Positions 17,348-25,750 of a stretch of 60,249 nucleotides of DNA are shown one piece after another (positions within the stretch are counted from its first letter, which is position 1; each line of letters opens with the position of its first letter). The position numbers and the translations under genes were made by a program. The stretch spans positions 1 to 60,249 of the forward strand of contig CABVSR010000022.1 in NCBI GenBank assembly GCA_902500995.1, written 5' to 3'. This DNA is from an uncultured Nitrospira sp. Its GTDB lineage: Bacteria > Nitrospirota > Nitrospiria > Nitrospirales > Nitrospiraceae. The notes beneath the pieces are model-generated. The model worked only from the letters and a program-made list of their open reading frames with translations. It was not told where the DNA came from and did no database searches.

Positions 17348-18454
17348 GTGTATATCTGGGAATTATCTGATTGGCCGCACTTCCGCTGGAATGCTGAGCC
17401 ATTGCTCAACCCGCTCGGCAAGGCCCATCTGAAGCAAGGTCGGCTCCTTGGCAAAATGATGCAGTTGGGCTTCGAGCTACGCCGTGAGGCTGAACTTGTG
17501 GCTATGACGGAAGAAGCCGTCAAAAGTGCAGACATAGAGGGCGAACGATTGGATCCGTCGAGTGTCCGCTCTTCAGTGGCGCGCCGGCTTGGTGTTCCTG
17601 GAGCCGCCCTCGACCCCCAAGACCGACGCACTGAGGGCATGGTTGCGATGATGCTCGATGCGACAGGCCAGCTGGATACCCCTCTCACGCGCAAGCGACT
17701 GTATGGGTGGCAGGCCGCGCTGTTTCCGACCGGCTATTCAGGTGTGGGCAAGATAAAGACCGGGGGGTGGCGGGATGATGCCGATGGTCCCATGCAAGTA
17801 CGCTCAGGTCCGGTCGGACGTGAAAAGGTTCACTTTCAAGCGCCACCAGCTGAGCGAGTGGATGCTGAGATGGAGGTGTTCCTCGCATGGCTGAATGAGC
17901 CCCTCACCATCGACGGCATCCTCCATGCGACGATCGCACACCTGTGGTTTGTCACCATCCATCCATTCGACGATGGGAACGGCAGGATTGCGCGTGCGCT
18001 CGCAGAGCGGAGTCTTGCGCGCTCTGAACAGTCACCTCAGCGATTCTACAGCCTAGCGGGACAGATTCACCGCCAGCGCCCCGCGTATTACGCCTCGCTC
18101 GAAGCGACTCAGAAAGGCGATCTCGACATCACTCAGCGGATGCTGTGGTTTATCGAATGCGTGTCCAGCGCGATCGATGCCGCCGAGGCGGGATGCGCGG
18201 ATGTGCTGCGTAAGGCCGCGTTCTGGCAACGTCATACCGGCCTCGCTCTCAATGAACGCCAGAGGAACGTGCTGAATCGAATTCTAGACGGGTTCGAAGG
18301 CAAGCTGACGGCGAGGAAATGGGCAGCGCTGGCGAAATGTTCGATGCCCACTGCCCAACGTGACATCAAGGATTTGATTGATCGAGGGGTGCTCATCCGC
18401 AATGAGGGTGGCAGTAAGAACACCAATTACAGCCTCACGCTAGCCTCTGAGTAA
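17348..18454 (+). CDS. Fic-family AMP-transferase with C-terminal HTH
   Basis: A 368-residue Fic protein. The N-terminal region (YIWELSDWPHFRW) matches the DUF4172-type start of this subfamily. An inhibitory helix motif, Ser60-x3-Glu64-Gly65 (SADIEG), marks it as a self-inhibited class II Fic. The active-site loop HPFDDGNGRIAR at 205-216 is complete, so it should transfer AMP from ATP to Ser/Thr/Tyr of a target. The last 70 residues look like a winged helix (LTARKWAALAKCSMPTAQRDIKDLI). The start is GTG 17348; no nearer ATG is in frame, and an operator half-site ends just before it. The target is unknown. Confidence 0.88.
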   Translation: MYIWELSDWPHFRWNAEPLLNPLGKAHLKQGRLLGKMMQLGFELRREAELVAMTEEAVKSADIEGERLDPSSVRSSVARRLGVPGAALDPQDRRTEGMVAMMLDATGQLDTPLTRKRLYGWQAALFPTGYSGVGKIKTGGWRDDADGPMQVRSGPVGREKVHFQAPPAERVDAEMEVFLAWLNEPLTIDGILHATIAHLWFVTIHPFDDGNGRIARALAERSLARSEQSPQRFYSLAGQIHRQRPAYYASLEATQKGDLDITQRMLWFIECVSSAIDAAEAGCADVLRKAAFWQRHTGLALNERQRNVLNRILDGFEGKLTARKWAALAKCSMPTAQRDIKDLIDRGVLIRNEGGSKNTNYSLTLASE

Positions 18455-18477
18455 AGGGGCTATGCGGATGTCTATTC

Positions 18478-18600
18478 CGCCTGCCTGACCGCCTCACCGT
18501 CTTTGTCGGCCAACATGTTCTCAAAGCCGTCGTTTCCTGGCTGAAGCTGTTGAAGACTACGGGGCCGTTGTCCACGTCGCACTGTCGAATTGTCTGCTCG
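18478..18600 (+). pseudogene. Truncated copy of the DUF5615 toxin gene
   Basis: This stretch aligns with the first third of the toxin gene at 15235: both read (V/L)PDRL...QxVxxAVVSWLKLLK in frame, with long identical DNA runs such as ggctgaagctgttgaag. The first acidic residue is lost (LLDQN to FVGQH), there is no start codon, and similarity ends near 18600. It is a relic of a duplication flanking the fic gene. Confidence 0.75.
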
Positions 18601-18621
18601 AAGGTTGTGTATAATTTTCGA

Positions 18622-19251
18622 ATGAAATCACATGTTGCATCACCTGTTTGGGCGCTGTGGGTCGTATCACTGGTCGCGTGCTTCGGCCTACAGAGCTGTG
18701 TGACTGATGCGCCAACATCCACGTCGCCGCATGATGAAACCAGAAAGGTCTTAATCCTTGGGCAGGTGGTCACTGTGCTGACCGGAGAGCGCGCGAGAAA
18801 GTTTGAGCCGGTCGTAGACGAGATCGAATTGATGGAGCCGACTGCCGGCCAGCGCTGGAATATCCTCGTTGGTGAGGCCAACAAGCAGTTCGCCGTGTTT
18901 ATCCCGCCGGGACAGTATGAAATGACTCGGGTGAAAATCCACGAGGGTCCGTTTTTGTCGATCGCGAATCTCGCCTCCTCGTTTTCAGTGCCAGACGGGC
19001 CGCCTGTGTTTGTCGGCACCTGGCGATTCGGCGTGGAATCCTCCCGCTATGGTCGGCTGGTGTTTTTGTCTATGGTCCAGGAGGAAGGCGCGCAGCAACA
19101 GGCGGAGGAGCAGGTTCGCGCCAGCTATCCGACGTTGGCCTCGGCTCCATTGGCGACGGTGCTTCCCGAGCCGGCGGACATGGAGGCTCGCCTGTATGAG
19201 GTTGCTCCGTATCCACGGATACAAAGGTATTTCCGTCGGCACAACTGGTGA
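18622..19251 (+). CDS. Putative lipoprotein of unknown function
   Basis: A 209-residue protein starting MKSHVASPVWAL with a hydrophobic signal and a lipobox-like LQSC. The body (residues 40-200) is probably mainly beta, with FVPP-like FIPPGQYEMTRVKI reminiscent of carboxypeptidase-regulatory or DUF2846-type lipoproteins, but I cannot assign a family. The open frame continues upstream into the toxin relic, so the ATG at 18622, which starts the signal, is preferred. It has no obvious operon partner. Confidence 0.6.
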   Translation: MKSHVASPVWALWVVSLVACFGLQSCVTDAPTSTSPHDETRKVLILGQVVTVLTGERARKFEPVVDEIELMEPTAGQRWNILVGEANKQFAVFIPPGQYEMTRVKIHEGPFLSIANLASSFSVPDGPPVFVGTWRFGVESSRYGRLVFLSMVQEEGAQQQAEEQVRASYPTLASAPLATVLPEPADMEARLYEVAPYPRIQRYFRRHNW

Positions 19252-19597
19252 CACGCAATCCGGGACATCATCCGACCCCATGGGCCTGCCGACACTGAGT
19301 CGCCTCTCCTTCCCTCTCCAGATGTCGAAGAGCATCAAAGTCGCCGGTCGCTTCGAGGTTGGCTGCGTCCCGGCAAACTCCCTGGTCACAAAAAAAGGTC
19401 AGGCTGCATCGTCTGAGATCACGAAGAGTCCGCGCACAGGATGTTCAAAATGGCCGTCCAGCGCGGCCGCAGCAAGCGAGGAGGCGAAGCGTACTCCGAG
19501 TACGTTGAGCCTCTGGAGGACGCGAGAACAAAGCCAGCGGACATTTTCACCATCCTGCTAGGGTTTCCCCTATTTCTCAGAAGAAGCGGGATAGCCC
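19252..19597. other. Intergenic region carrying an interspersed repeat
   Basis: A 346-base gap. Its second half is the imperfect inverted repeat described at 19437-19557. The first half shows no supported gene or clear promoter. Confidence 0.6.
19437..19557. repeat. Imperfect inverted-repeat element A
   Basis: The ends caggatgttcaaaatg and cattttcaccatcctg pair as an inverted repeat with few mismatches, and the pairing extends inward (gtccagc / gccagcgg). The centre has a small hairpin gtactc-c-gagtac. It is non-coding and 121 bases long. Related elements of the same style are at 43065 and 47918. Comparable repeats are, from memory, common in Nitrospira intergenic DNA. It could act as a REP-like or miniature element. 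Confidence 0.7.
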
Positions 19598-20110
19598 ATG
19601 ATCGATCAGGGCCTTATGGCAAAAGACTTAGAAATCCAACAGGATCTGTCTTACCAGTATCGCCACTGGCGGCGGGAACGCGCGGGGTGGGTAGGGATTG
19701 CCTGCATCCTGGCGGCTGGTCTCCTTGGATTGTTCGGTCACCATCCGTTCTCTCGGGCCATAGCTCACAGTGATAGCCGTGATCTCATCATCACGTACGA
19801 TCGTTATGGCCGGGTCGAAAGCAATGCCGAGATTGCCGTCACGCTGGCGCCTGAGAAGAGACCCGGCGAGGGAACAATCCGGATCTGGTTCAACGCCCCC
19901 TACCTCGACGCGGTGCGAGTCCTGTCTGTCTCGCCGCTGCCACTCCGAGGCGAGGCGCGTCAGGGCGGTCACGATTTCGTCATTCAGACGGATGGCAGCC
20001 CGTTGACGGTGTTGTTCTCTGTCCAGTTTCACGAGTTCGGGGTGATACAGGGCCAGGTCAAGGTCGATGATGGCAAGCCGTTGGCGATAACCCACTATGT
20101 GTGGCCCTAG
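19598..20110 (+). CDS. Unknown single-pass membrane protein
   Basis: A 170-residue protein with one hydrophobic segment (about residues 29-47) and an extracytoplasmic beta-rich domain. It is not a family I recognise. The ATG at 19616 is an alternative start six codons in. It ends 11 bases before the DUF421 gene and leads a four-gene operon, so it may work with the DUF421 membrane protein. Confidence 0.65.
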   Translation: MIDQGLMAKDLEIQQDLSYQYRHWRRERAGWVGIACILAAGLLGLFGHHPFSRAIAHSDSRDLIITYDRYGRVESNAEIAVTLAPEKRPGEGTIRIWFNAPYLDAVRVLSVSPLPLRGEARQGGHDFVIQTDGSPLTVLFSVQFHEFGVIQGQVKVDDGKPLAITHYVWP

Positions 20111-20121
20111 ACGGAGGATGT

Positions 20122-20571
20122 ATGGATGCGATTCTACGAGGGTTCATGATCTATCTCTTCCTTTTGGTGTTGTTCCGGATCGCAGGCCGGCGGACGCTTG
20201 GGCAGATGACCAATTTTGATTTCGTGCTGCTCTTGATCGTCAGCGAAGCCACGCAAAATGCGATGATCGGCAATGATTTTTCCCTGACGAACGGCATGCT
20301 GGTCATCCTGTCCCTGGTGGGCCTCGACATTGCTTTTTCGCTGCTCAAGCAGCGATTCCCGGCGTTGAATCGTCATCTCGAGGGCTTGCCGCTGGTGCTG
20401 GTAGAGCAGGGACGGCCGTTGAAGGAGTTGATGCGCAAGTCCCGGGTAGACGAGCAGGACATTCTGTCTTCCGCGCGAGAGAAACATGGCATTGCACGCA
20501 TGGAGCAGATCAAATACGCGGTGCTTGAAACCAATGGCGGGATTTCCATCATTCCTCAGACGTCGTCGTAA
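20122..20571 (+). CDS. DUF421/YetF-type membrane protein
   Basis: A 149-residue DUF421 protein. It has the family features: a short N-terminal helix, FRIAGRRTLGQMTNFDFVLLL, SEATQNAMIG, then three membrane segments and a cytoplasmic tail (PLVLVEQGRPLKELMRKSRVDEQDIL). GGAGG lies 6 bases before the ATG. It is shorter than typical YetF/YcaP proteins (about 160-220 residues). The biochemical role of DUF421 proteins is not established. Confidence 0.88.
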   Translation: MDAILRGFMIYLFLLVLFRIAGRRTLGQMTNFDFVLLLIVSEATQNAMIGNDFSLTNGMLVILSLVGLDIAFSLLKQRFPALNRHLEGLPLVLVEQGRPLKELMRKSRVDEQDILSSAREKHGIARMEQIKYAVLETNGGISIIPQTSS

Positions 20572-20577
20572 CTGCTC

Positions 20578-20901
20578 ATGCACGGGAAGAACGACACTCC
20601 TTCCACCGTTGTATGGCGCGTGATCGCGCTGGGCCTCTTGTCCGGTCTGGCTGCAATCGGGCTGGAGGGCTGCGCGGGAGGGAACTATGCCGCCGATGAT
20701 GCCCTGGCCTCACGCATTGATCAGGCGCTCCTGGTCACCGATGAATTGAATCTCAGCCGGATCGAAGTCAGCGTCGAGCCCGGCGTGATTTATCTCAGCG
20801 GCATGTCGGATGACCACGAAAGCAAGGTCCACGCAGAGCAGGTGGCGCAGGATTTCGCGGAGGAGAGGAAAATCATGAATAAAATCGAGGTGGATTTTTA
20901 G
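20578..20901 (+). CDS. BON-domain lipoprotein
   Basis: A 107-residue protein with a lipoprotein signal (lipobox LEGC) and one BON domain (ALASRIDQALLVTDELN...IEVSVEPGVIYLSGMSD). BON domains bind membranes or other envelope proteins; single-BON lipoproteins are usually periplasmic. It starts 6 bases after the DUF421 stop, so the two are cotranscribed. Confidence 0.85.
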   Translation: MHGKNDTPSTVVWRVIALGLLSGLAAIGLEGCAGGNYAADDALASRIDQALLVTDELNLSRIEVSVEPGVIYLSGMSDDHESKVHAEQVAQDFAEERKIMNKIEVDF

Positions 20902-20931
20902 TCGGTCGCATCGCCTCGAGAGCGAGCCTCC

Positions 20932-22065
20932 ATGCTTGTGGCCATTCTCCTGACGGTCCTTTTCTGCGTGATGGGCTGGGACGGCGCCCGCGCGGCGGAT
21001 CTCTGGCAATACGGCGGATTCGCCGATCTCAGTTACGCGCAGAGCGGGCACCATCCCGAAAACCATCAGTGGCGCAGTAAAGAAACGTCGCCGAGGACCA
21101 ATGAGCTGGCCCCTAACATCGGGCTGCTCTACCTCCGAAAAGACCCGGCAGCACATTCTCGCTGGGGCGTGGAACTGGCCTTCCAAGCCGGGTACGACAC
21201 CAATGATCTGGTCCCTGAGCCGAGGGCCGACGGAACCCGGCCTGTTTCAGGCGCCGATACCCTGCGCCATATCGCTCGCGCGAATGTCAGCTATCTGGCG
21301 CCGGTCGGACATGGTGTCACCTTCTCCGCCGGTCTCATGAAAGGTTCAAAAACCTATGAAGAGTTTTATGCCAAGTACAACGCAAACTACACGCGAAGCT
21401 ACATTACCGATTACAACCCGAATTTTGTGCTGGGAGTCGGCGCGTCCTATCCCGTGACCAAATCGCTGGAGCTCGGCTTGTATCTGATCAATGAGTACCG
21501 CCACCTGGCGCATGCGAACGACAGTCCAAGTTATCTCTCCAAGATGGAATGGCGCGTATCAGACCATCTGACCCTCTATGAAAACCTGTATCTCGGACCA
21601 GACCAGCGCACGGCGTCAGTTGAATATTGGCGGACGTTTTCCGATACGACCGCGGAATGGCGCAAGCCGGATTGGCGAGTCGCCTTATCGTACAACGTCG
21701 GAACCGAAAGGATGGCGGATGTGTCCGGCGCTCCACGGGCTGTCTGGATGGGGGCGGCCCTGTTCACGCAGCGGCACCTGGCCGGCCCATGGAGTGTCGC
21801 GATCCGGCCTGAATTCTACTGGGATCCCCAAGGCAGGATGACGGATCATGAACAATTGCTCTGGGCGAACACCACCACCCTCGAATTTAAGAAACATGTG
21901 GGGCAACAGCTGGTCATTGTGCGTCTGGAGCACCGGTACGATCGATCGACCGGTTCACAAGGCGGATTCTTCCGCGATGGGTTTTCCTCACCGGGTGTCC
22001 AGCGGCTCACCGCAGACCAACACCTCGCCATCCTCGGGCTGATCCTCGCCTTTGACTCAGCGTAA
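20932..22065 (+). CDS. Outer-membrane beta-barrel protein
   Basis: A 377-residue protein with a signal peptide (cut near ARAAD) and alternating amphipathic strands typical of an outer-membrane barrel, e.g. LWQYGGFADLSYAQ and HRYDRSTGSQGGFF. The length and pattern fit the outer membrane beta-barrel family 2 (porin-like); no pore or ligand specificity can be read. It ends the operon begun at 19598, 30 bases after the BON gene. Confidence 0.72.
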   Translation: MLVAILLTVLFCVMGWDGARAADLWQYGGFADLSYAQSGHHPENHQWRSKETSPRTNELAPNIGLLYLRKDPAAHSRWGVELAFQAGYDTNDLVPEPRADGTRPVSGADTLRHIARANVSYLAPVGHGVTFSAGLMKGSKTYEEFYAKYNANYTRSYITDYNPNFVLGVGASYPVTKSLELGLYLINEYRHLAHANDSPSYLSKMEWRVSDHLTLYENLYLGPDQRTASVEYWRTFSDTTAEWRKPDWRVALSYNVGTERMADVSGAPRAVWMGAALFTQRHLAGPWSVAIRPEFYWDPQGRMTDHEQLLWANTTTLEFKKHVGQQLVIVRLEHRYDRSTGSQGGFFRDGFSSPGVQRLTADQHLAILGLILAFDSA

Positions 22066-22257
22066 CGGAGTCTCTTAGCGGCGCAGAGAGCCGATCGAAT
22101 CAGCCACGGGTTTATCTTGATGGCAAGGACGATCAACGAAGGCCGGCTAGGAGAACAACGTTGCGAAGATCTTCAGCGTTAGGCCGTTAGAGAAGCTCTG
22201 AAGGAACGGTCGGCTGAGACAAGGAGATGGGAAGTGAAGTTTAGCGATGGATCCCGA

Positions 22258-25200
22258 TCAAGGCATCCTGGTGATCCGCAGTTCCGCATTTGGGGGAAAT
22301 GCCGGGCCGAGCCTGATGGTTCGTGACGGACCCTGCAGCGTGACGTGCATGGCCTGTCCATCCCATTGCCAGGCGAGGGAGCCGCCGGGAAGCGCGAGTC
22401 CGGAAGCCGACATCCGATGCGCGAGCCAGGAGGCCGGCATTCCTGCCCCGATCACCACGGCCGGGTCTGTTGCGTGGTCCTCCAGATAAGCCAGCATGTC
22501 CTGTTGCAGCAGTAACAGCAGGGCTGCGGTTTCATAGTCGGGGGACACGGTGGCCCGATCATGCCATCCCCGTGCATACTGCCAGCCATCGGCCACTTCC
22601 TCGGTGGTGGGCGCCGGTCTATTCCACGTATACAGACCCGGCGACGCCTGGACCGCCCAGAGCCGGCGAAGCGTTTCCCAGACCTCTTCCGGGCGGCCTT
22701 CTCGCAAGGCCCTATGCGCAAGCGCCACCTGCGCCGCCATGCTCTGCTGTTCGGCGGAGGGCCGCAAGGTCGGCGGCAGTTGCGCCAAGTCGTGATGATC
22801 GTGAGACGAGTTGCTCGGAAGGGTGAACTGCACGGTCGAGATGCCGCTTGGAGCCCCGCTGTTTTCGATCCGGCGTTCCCAGTTCGCTTGCAGTTTGGTG
22901 GCGCGCGCACGCCAGCCCGCGGCCTGGCGCGGCTTGCCGAGCCGTTCCGCAAAATCGGCCGCAGCGAGCAACCCGCGATAGCTGACAGCGTTGACATACA
23001 GTAAGGGCCATTCCGATCCCACACGGCCGACGATCAAGCCATCCTGAGAAGGTTTGGCCAGAATCGCTGTCCGGACCGCTTGCCCATGCTGCAGGTCATA
23101 GGGGGATGGAATGGAGAACGACTCCATCATCGGAGCCTGTGCCTCCAGCATCGCTTCTATACGGTGAGCTTTTCGAACGATATGCGGCCAGAGCCACTGA
23201 TCGTGCTGACGATCGGCCGCGTAGGCGGACGATTCTGTGAGGGCCCAGATGGAGAGTCCAGGAATGTCGGCTTCCGGTCCGGCCCCGCCGCCGAAATCAT
23301 GCGTGGCGAGATATTGAGACAGTACCCGGCTCGCATGGGCCCCTCCGGAACGGGCCAGAGTCGACACGATATAGGCGCCCTGCCGTTGCCAGGCGCGGTG
23401 GAAAACTGCGGGATCGCCGGGCCTGGTCTCCGCGGCGATCAATCCCATCATGAGATGAGCCACTTGCGCATCCATCGATGCTTGAAACCGCGGATCCGGC
23501 AGGTTGAGATGGATTTGCTGCGAAGGCTGTTTGTACCAGCGATGCATTTCGATGGGAATGCGCAGGTCGGAAACCACCACGCGATATTCAATGGACGTGG
23601 TAGGTAGGGATGGTTGCAGCATGAGGCGCGCATATCCCCAGCCTGAACCGTCCTTCCACGCCGTGTCGGTTGATTGTGCGGTCATCCAGCCGTCGCGGGT
23701 CTCATCGCCGAGCGTGACTTGTGCGGGAGCCGGCGTCACCTGCACCGTCCACCGATCGTTCACTTCCACCCGTTCCCCGGTCCACTCCAACGCCGTGACC
23801 GGGCCTCCCGCCGGTCCCACGCTTCGAACGACGATCGCCGGCCGATAGGCGGAACGATTCGTGAACCGGAGTTCCCAGCGCGTGGCATCCAGGCGTGACC
23901 AGGTCGCATCGTAGTAGGGTGTCTGCGTGACGATGGCCGGGACATCCGGATCGCTCGACGGCGCGAACGTCTGCTGAATCTCCTGGAGCGGCACGGTCTG
24001 GCTGGTCAGCACCGGTCGCCCTTGAGCATCGCAAAGCCACAAGGACAAGCCGAAACTTGGAGTCTGCGGGCTAAAGTCTCCTCCTGGTTCGTGATACGCG
24101 TGTTCAGCTTCGGACGCGCCTGGCTTCGCCAGCGGAATGTGTCCGACCGAGCGTGGCCAGGGGCGTTCAGGATCACGCTCCATCATGCCGGTCATCAACT
24201 CTCGCTGGGACGTGAAATGTGTCGCAGCGTCCCTGGCTTCTTGGAACTGCTGCCAGTTGTTCACGCCGGCGCAGAGGGCGAGAAGGCCGGCGAGGACCAC
24301 CACGATCCGCACTCTCCGGCCGGAACCGACGGCCCCGAGCGCCGCCACTGCCAGGAGCAGCGGGATGAAATTCAGACTGTAGGTGAAGGTTTCTTCACCG
24401 TACACCATATGCAGGGAGAGCTCAAAGGCAAGGAGTGCGCTCACCACAAGACGGAAGCGAAGGTGCTCTCCCATCGTGACGAGTCGCCAGAATCCGTGAA
24501 GGAGCAAGGCTGACCAGAGGCCCACGGCGAGCCATCCCAGCGGGCCTGCCGAACCGGGCGAGGAAAATTGAAAGGCCAGTCGTTGCGAGATGCGGAATGA
24601 ATCCTCGCCGAACTGGATGTACCCATCGTCATCGATGAATCGCACCGCCGGTGCGATCAGGGTGTGAAACACAAAGGAAGAGGCGATGTTCAGGCTTGAT
24701 CCGGACTGCGGGTGATTGATCCAGGTGGCTTCTTTGCGACTTCCAATAAAAAACTCCGCCGATGGAAACAGAAACTTCTGCAGGCCCCAGAGGAGCACGA
24801 CGAGACAGAAGGCATTGATGGACAGTTGCGCGGCCTGTTTCCATGGCCATCGCGCCAGCGTGACGAGAAGGCCGGCCATCCAATTCGTCACCGTGATGCT
24901 TAAACTAAACGCGCTGGTGACCACATACATTCCCGCGCCGACCTGGCGCTGTTCGGCGAAGAGCAGCAGGATGAGCGCCAGCATGATCGACAGGGATCCC
25001 CAGGAATAGGAATTCGGAACCGGCAGCCAAAAGAGTGCCGACGCGCTCGAGAGCCCGAGTCCTGTGAAGACGGCCGCATCCAGCTTCCGGCACCCGAGAA
25101 GCCGCAGTAGCATATAGAGCGTGGCCGCCCAGATTCCGCCGATCACACTGGTCATGGCGAGAACTGCTTGAGTCGACGACAGGGACAGGATTTTTGCCAG

Positions 25201-25551
25201 CAGGTAGGTCGGCGTGAAGGTCAGGATGGAAAACAGTGGATGGACGGACGTGCGGGAGTGATCGTCCTGCCTCGACGTCATGTTGGACACTTCGCGGATC
25301 GTGTCCGCTTCGAACCAGAAATCCATCGACTGCAGCAGAAACGGCGGCATGGTCTGCGCCAAAGTCAGGCACCCCGCACAGACGGCTATCGCGAGCACCA
25401 ACGCGACGATTCCATCCACGACGTCCACAACGGCCGGACGGGGAGGCGGCTGAGGAGCCGGGGAAGTTGACGGTTCTGTTGCTCCCCCGTCGGGGTCTTG
25501 GTCGTCGTATGGAAGCGGTCGAGCGGTATTCCCGTCGCTGATGAAACTCAT
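22258..25551 (-). CDS. Large membrane protein with a C-terminal alpha/alpha-toroid-like region
   Basis: A 1097-residue protein. After a Pro-rich cytoplasmic tail come about eleven membrane helices (residues about 45-455), arranged like a GT-C or ArnT-type transferase. A large soluble part follows (about 455-1097): a beta-rich region, then repeated helical segments with Trp, Tyr and Gly that look like a six-hairpin glycosidase fold. A DDD/DDGYIQFGED stretch in the membrane half is a possible metal/substrate loop. I do not know the family. It is divergent from the GT87-like gene with a 199-base spacer, suggesting joint control of a surface glycan step. Confidence 0.7.
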   Translation of the reverse strand: MSFISDGNTARPLPYDDQDPDGGATEPSTSPAPQPPPRPAVVDVVDGIVALVLAIAVCAGCLTLAQTMPPFLLQSMDFWFEADTIREVSNMTSRQDDHSRTSVHPLFSILTFTPTYLLAKILSLSSTQAVLAMTSVIGGIWAATLYMLLRLLGCRKLDAAVFTGLGLSSASALFWLPVPNSYSWGSLSIMLALILLLFAEQRQVGAGMYVVTSAFSLSITVTNWMAGLLVTLARWPWKQAAQLSINAFCLVVLLWGLQKFLFPSAEFFIGSRKEATWINHPQSGSSLNIASSFVFHTLIAPAVRFIDDDGYIQFGEDSFRISQRLAFQFSSPGSAGPLGWLAVGLWSALLLHGFWRLVTMGEHLRFRLVVSALLAFELSLHMVYGEETFTYSLNFIPLLLAVAALGAVGSGRRVRIVVVLAGLLALCAGVNNWQQFQEARDAATHFTSQRELMTGMMERDPERPWPRSVGHIPLAKPGASEAEHAYHEPGGDFSPQTPSFGLSLWLCDAQGRPVLTSQTVPLQEIQQTFAPSSDPDVPAIVTQTPYYDATWSRLDATRWELRFTNRSAYRPAIVVRSVGPAGGPVTALEWTGERVEVNDRWTVQVTPAPAQVTLGDETRDGWMTAQSTDTAWKDGSGWGYARLMLQPSLPTTSIEYRVVVSDLRIPIEMHRWYKQPSQQIHLNLPDPRFQASMDAQVAHLMMGLIAAETRPGDPAVFHRAWQRQGAYIVSTLARSGGAHASRVLSQYLATHDFGGGAGPEADIPGLSIWALTESSAYAADRQHDQWLWPHIVRKAHRIEAMLEAQAPMMESFSIPSPYDLQHGQAVRTAILAKPSQDGLIVGRVGSEWPLLYVNAVSYRGLLAAADFAERLGKPRQAAGWRARATKLQANWERRIENSGAPSGISTVQFTLPSNSSHDHHDLAQLPPTLRPSAEQQSMAAQVALAHRALREGRPEEVWETLRRLWAVQASPGLYTWNRPAPTTEEVADGWQYARGWHDRATVSPDYETAALLLLLQQDMLAYLEDHATDPAVVIGAGMPASWLAHRMSASGLALPGGSLAWQWDGQAMHVTLQGPSRTIRLGPAFPPNAELRITRMP

Positions 25552-25750
25552 CGCAGACTCACATTGCAGAACAGCTGCCTGTCCCGGCAGGGCGCAGGAT
25601 GCCTGGGCGAGAAAGGGCGAGCAGGGCTGCCCGCCTTCGTCAAATGTAGCAGAGGCATGGAAATTCGCTGTGAAGGCTGCCGGGAGAGGAGCCGGCGGGA
25701 ATCGGCCTCAATATTTCGGCGCGGACTGCCGATAAGGACCGTGCTGCCCT

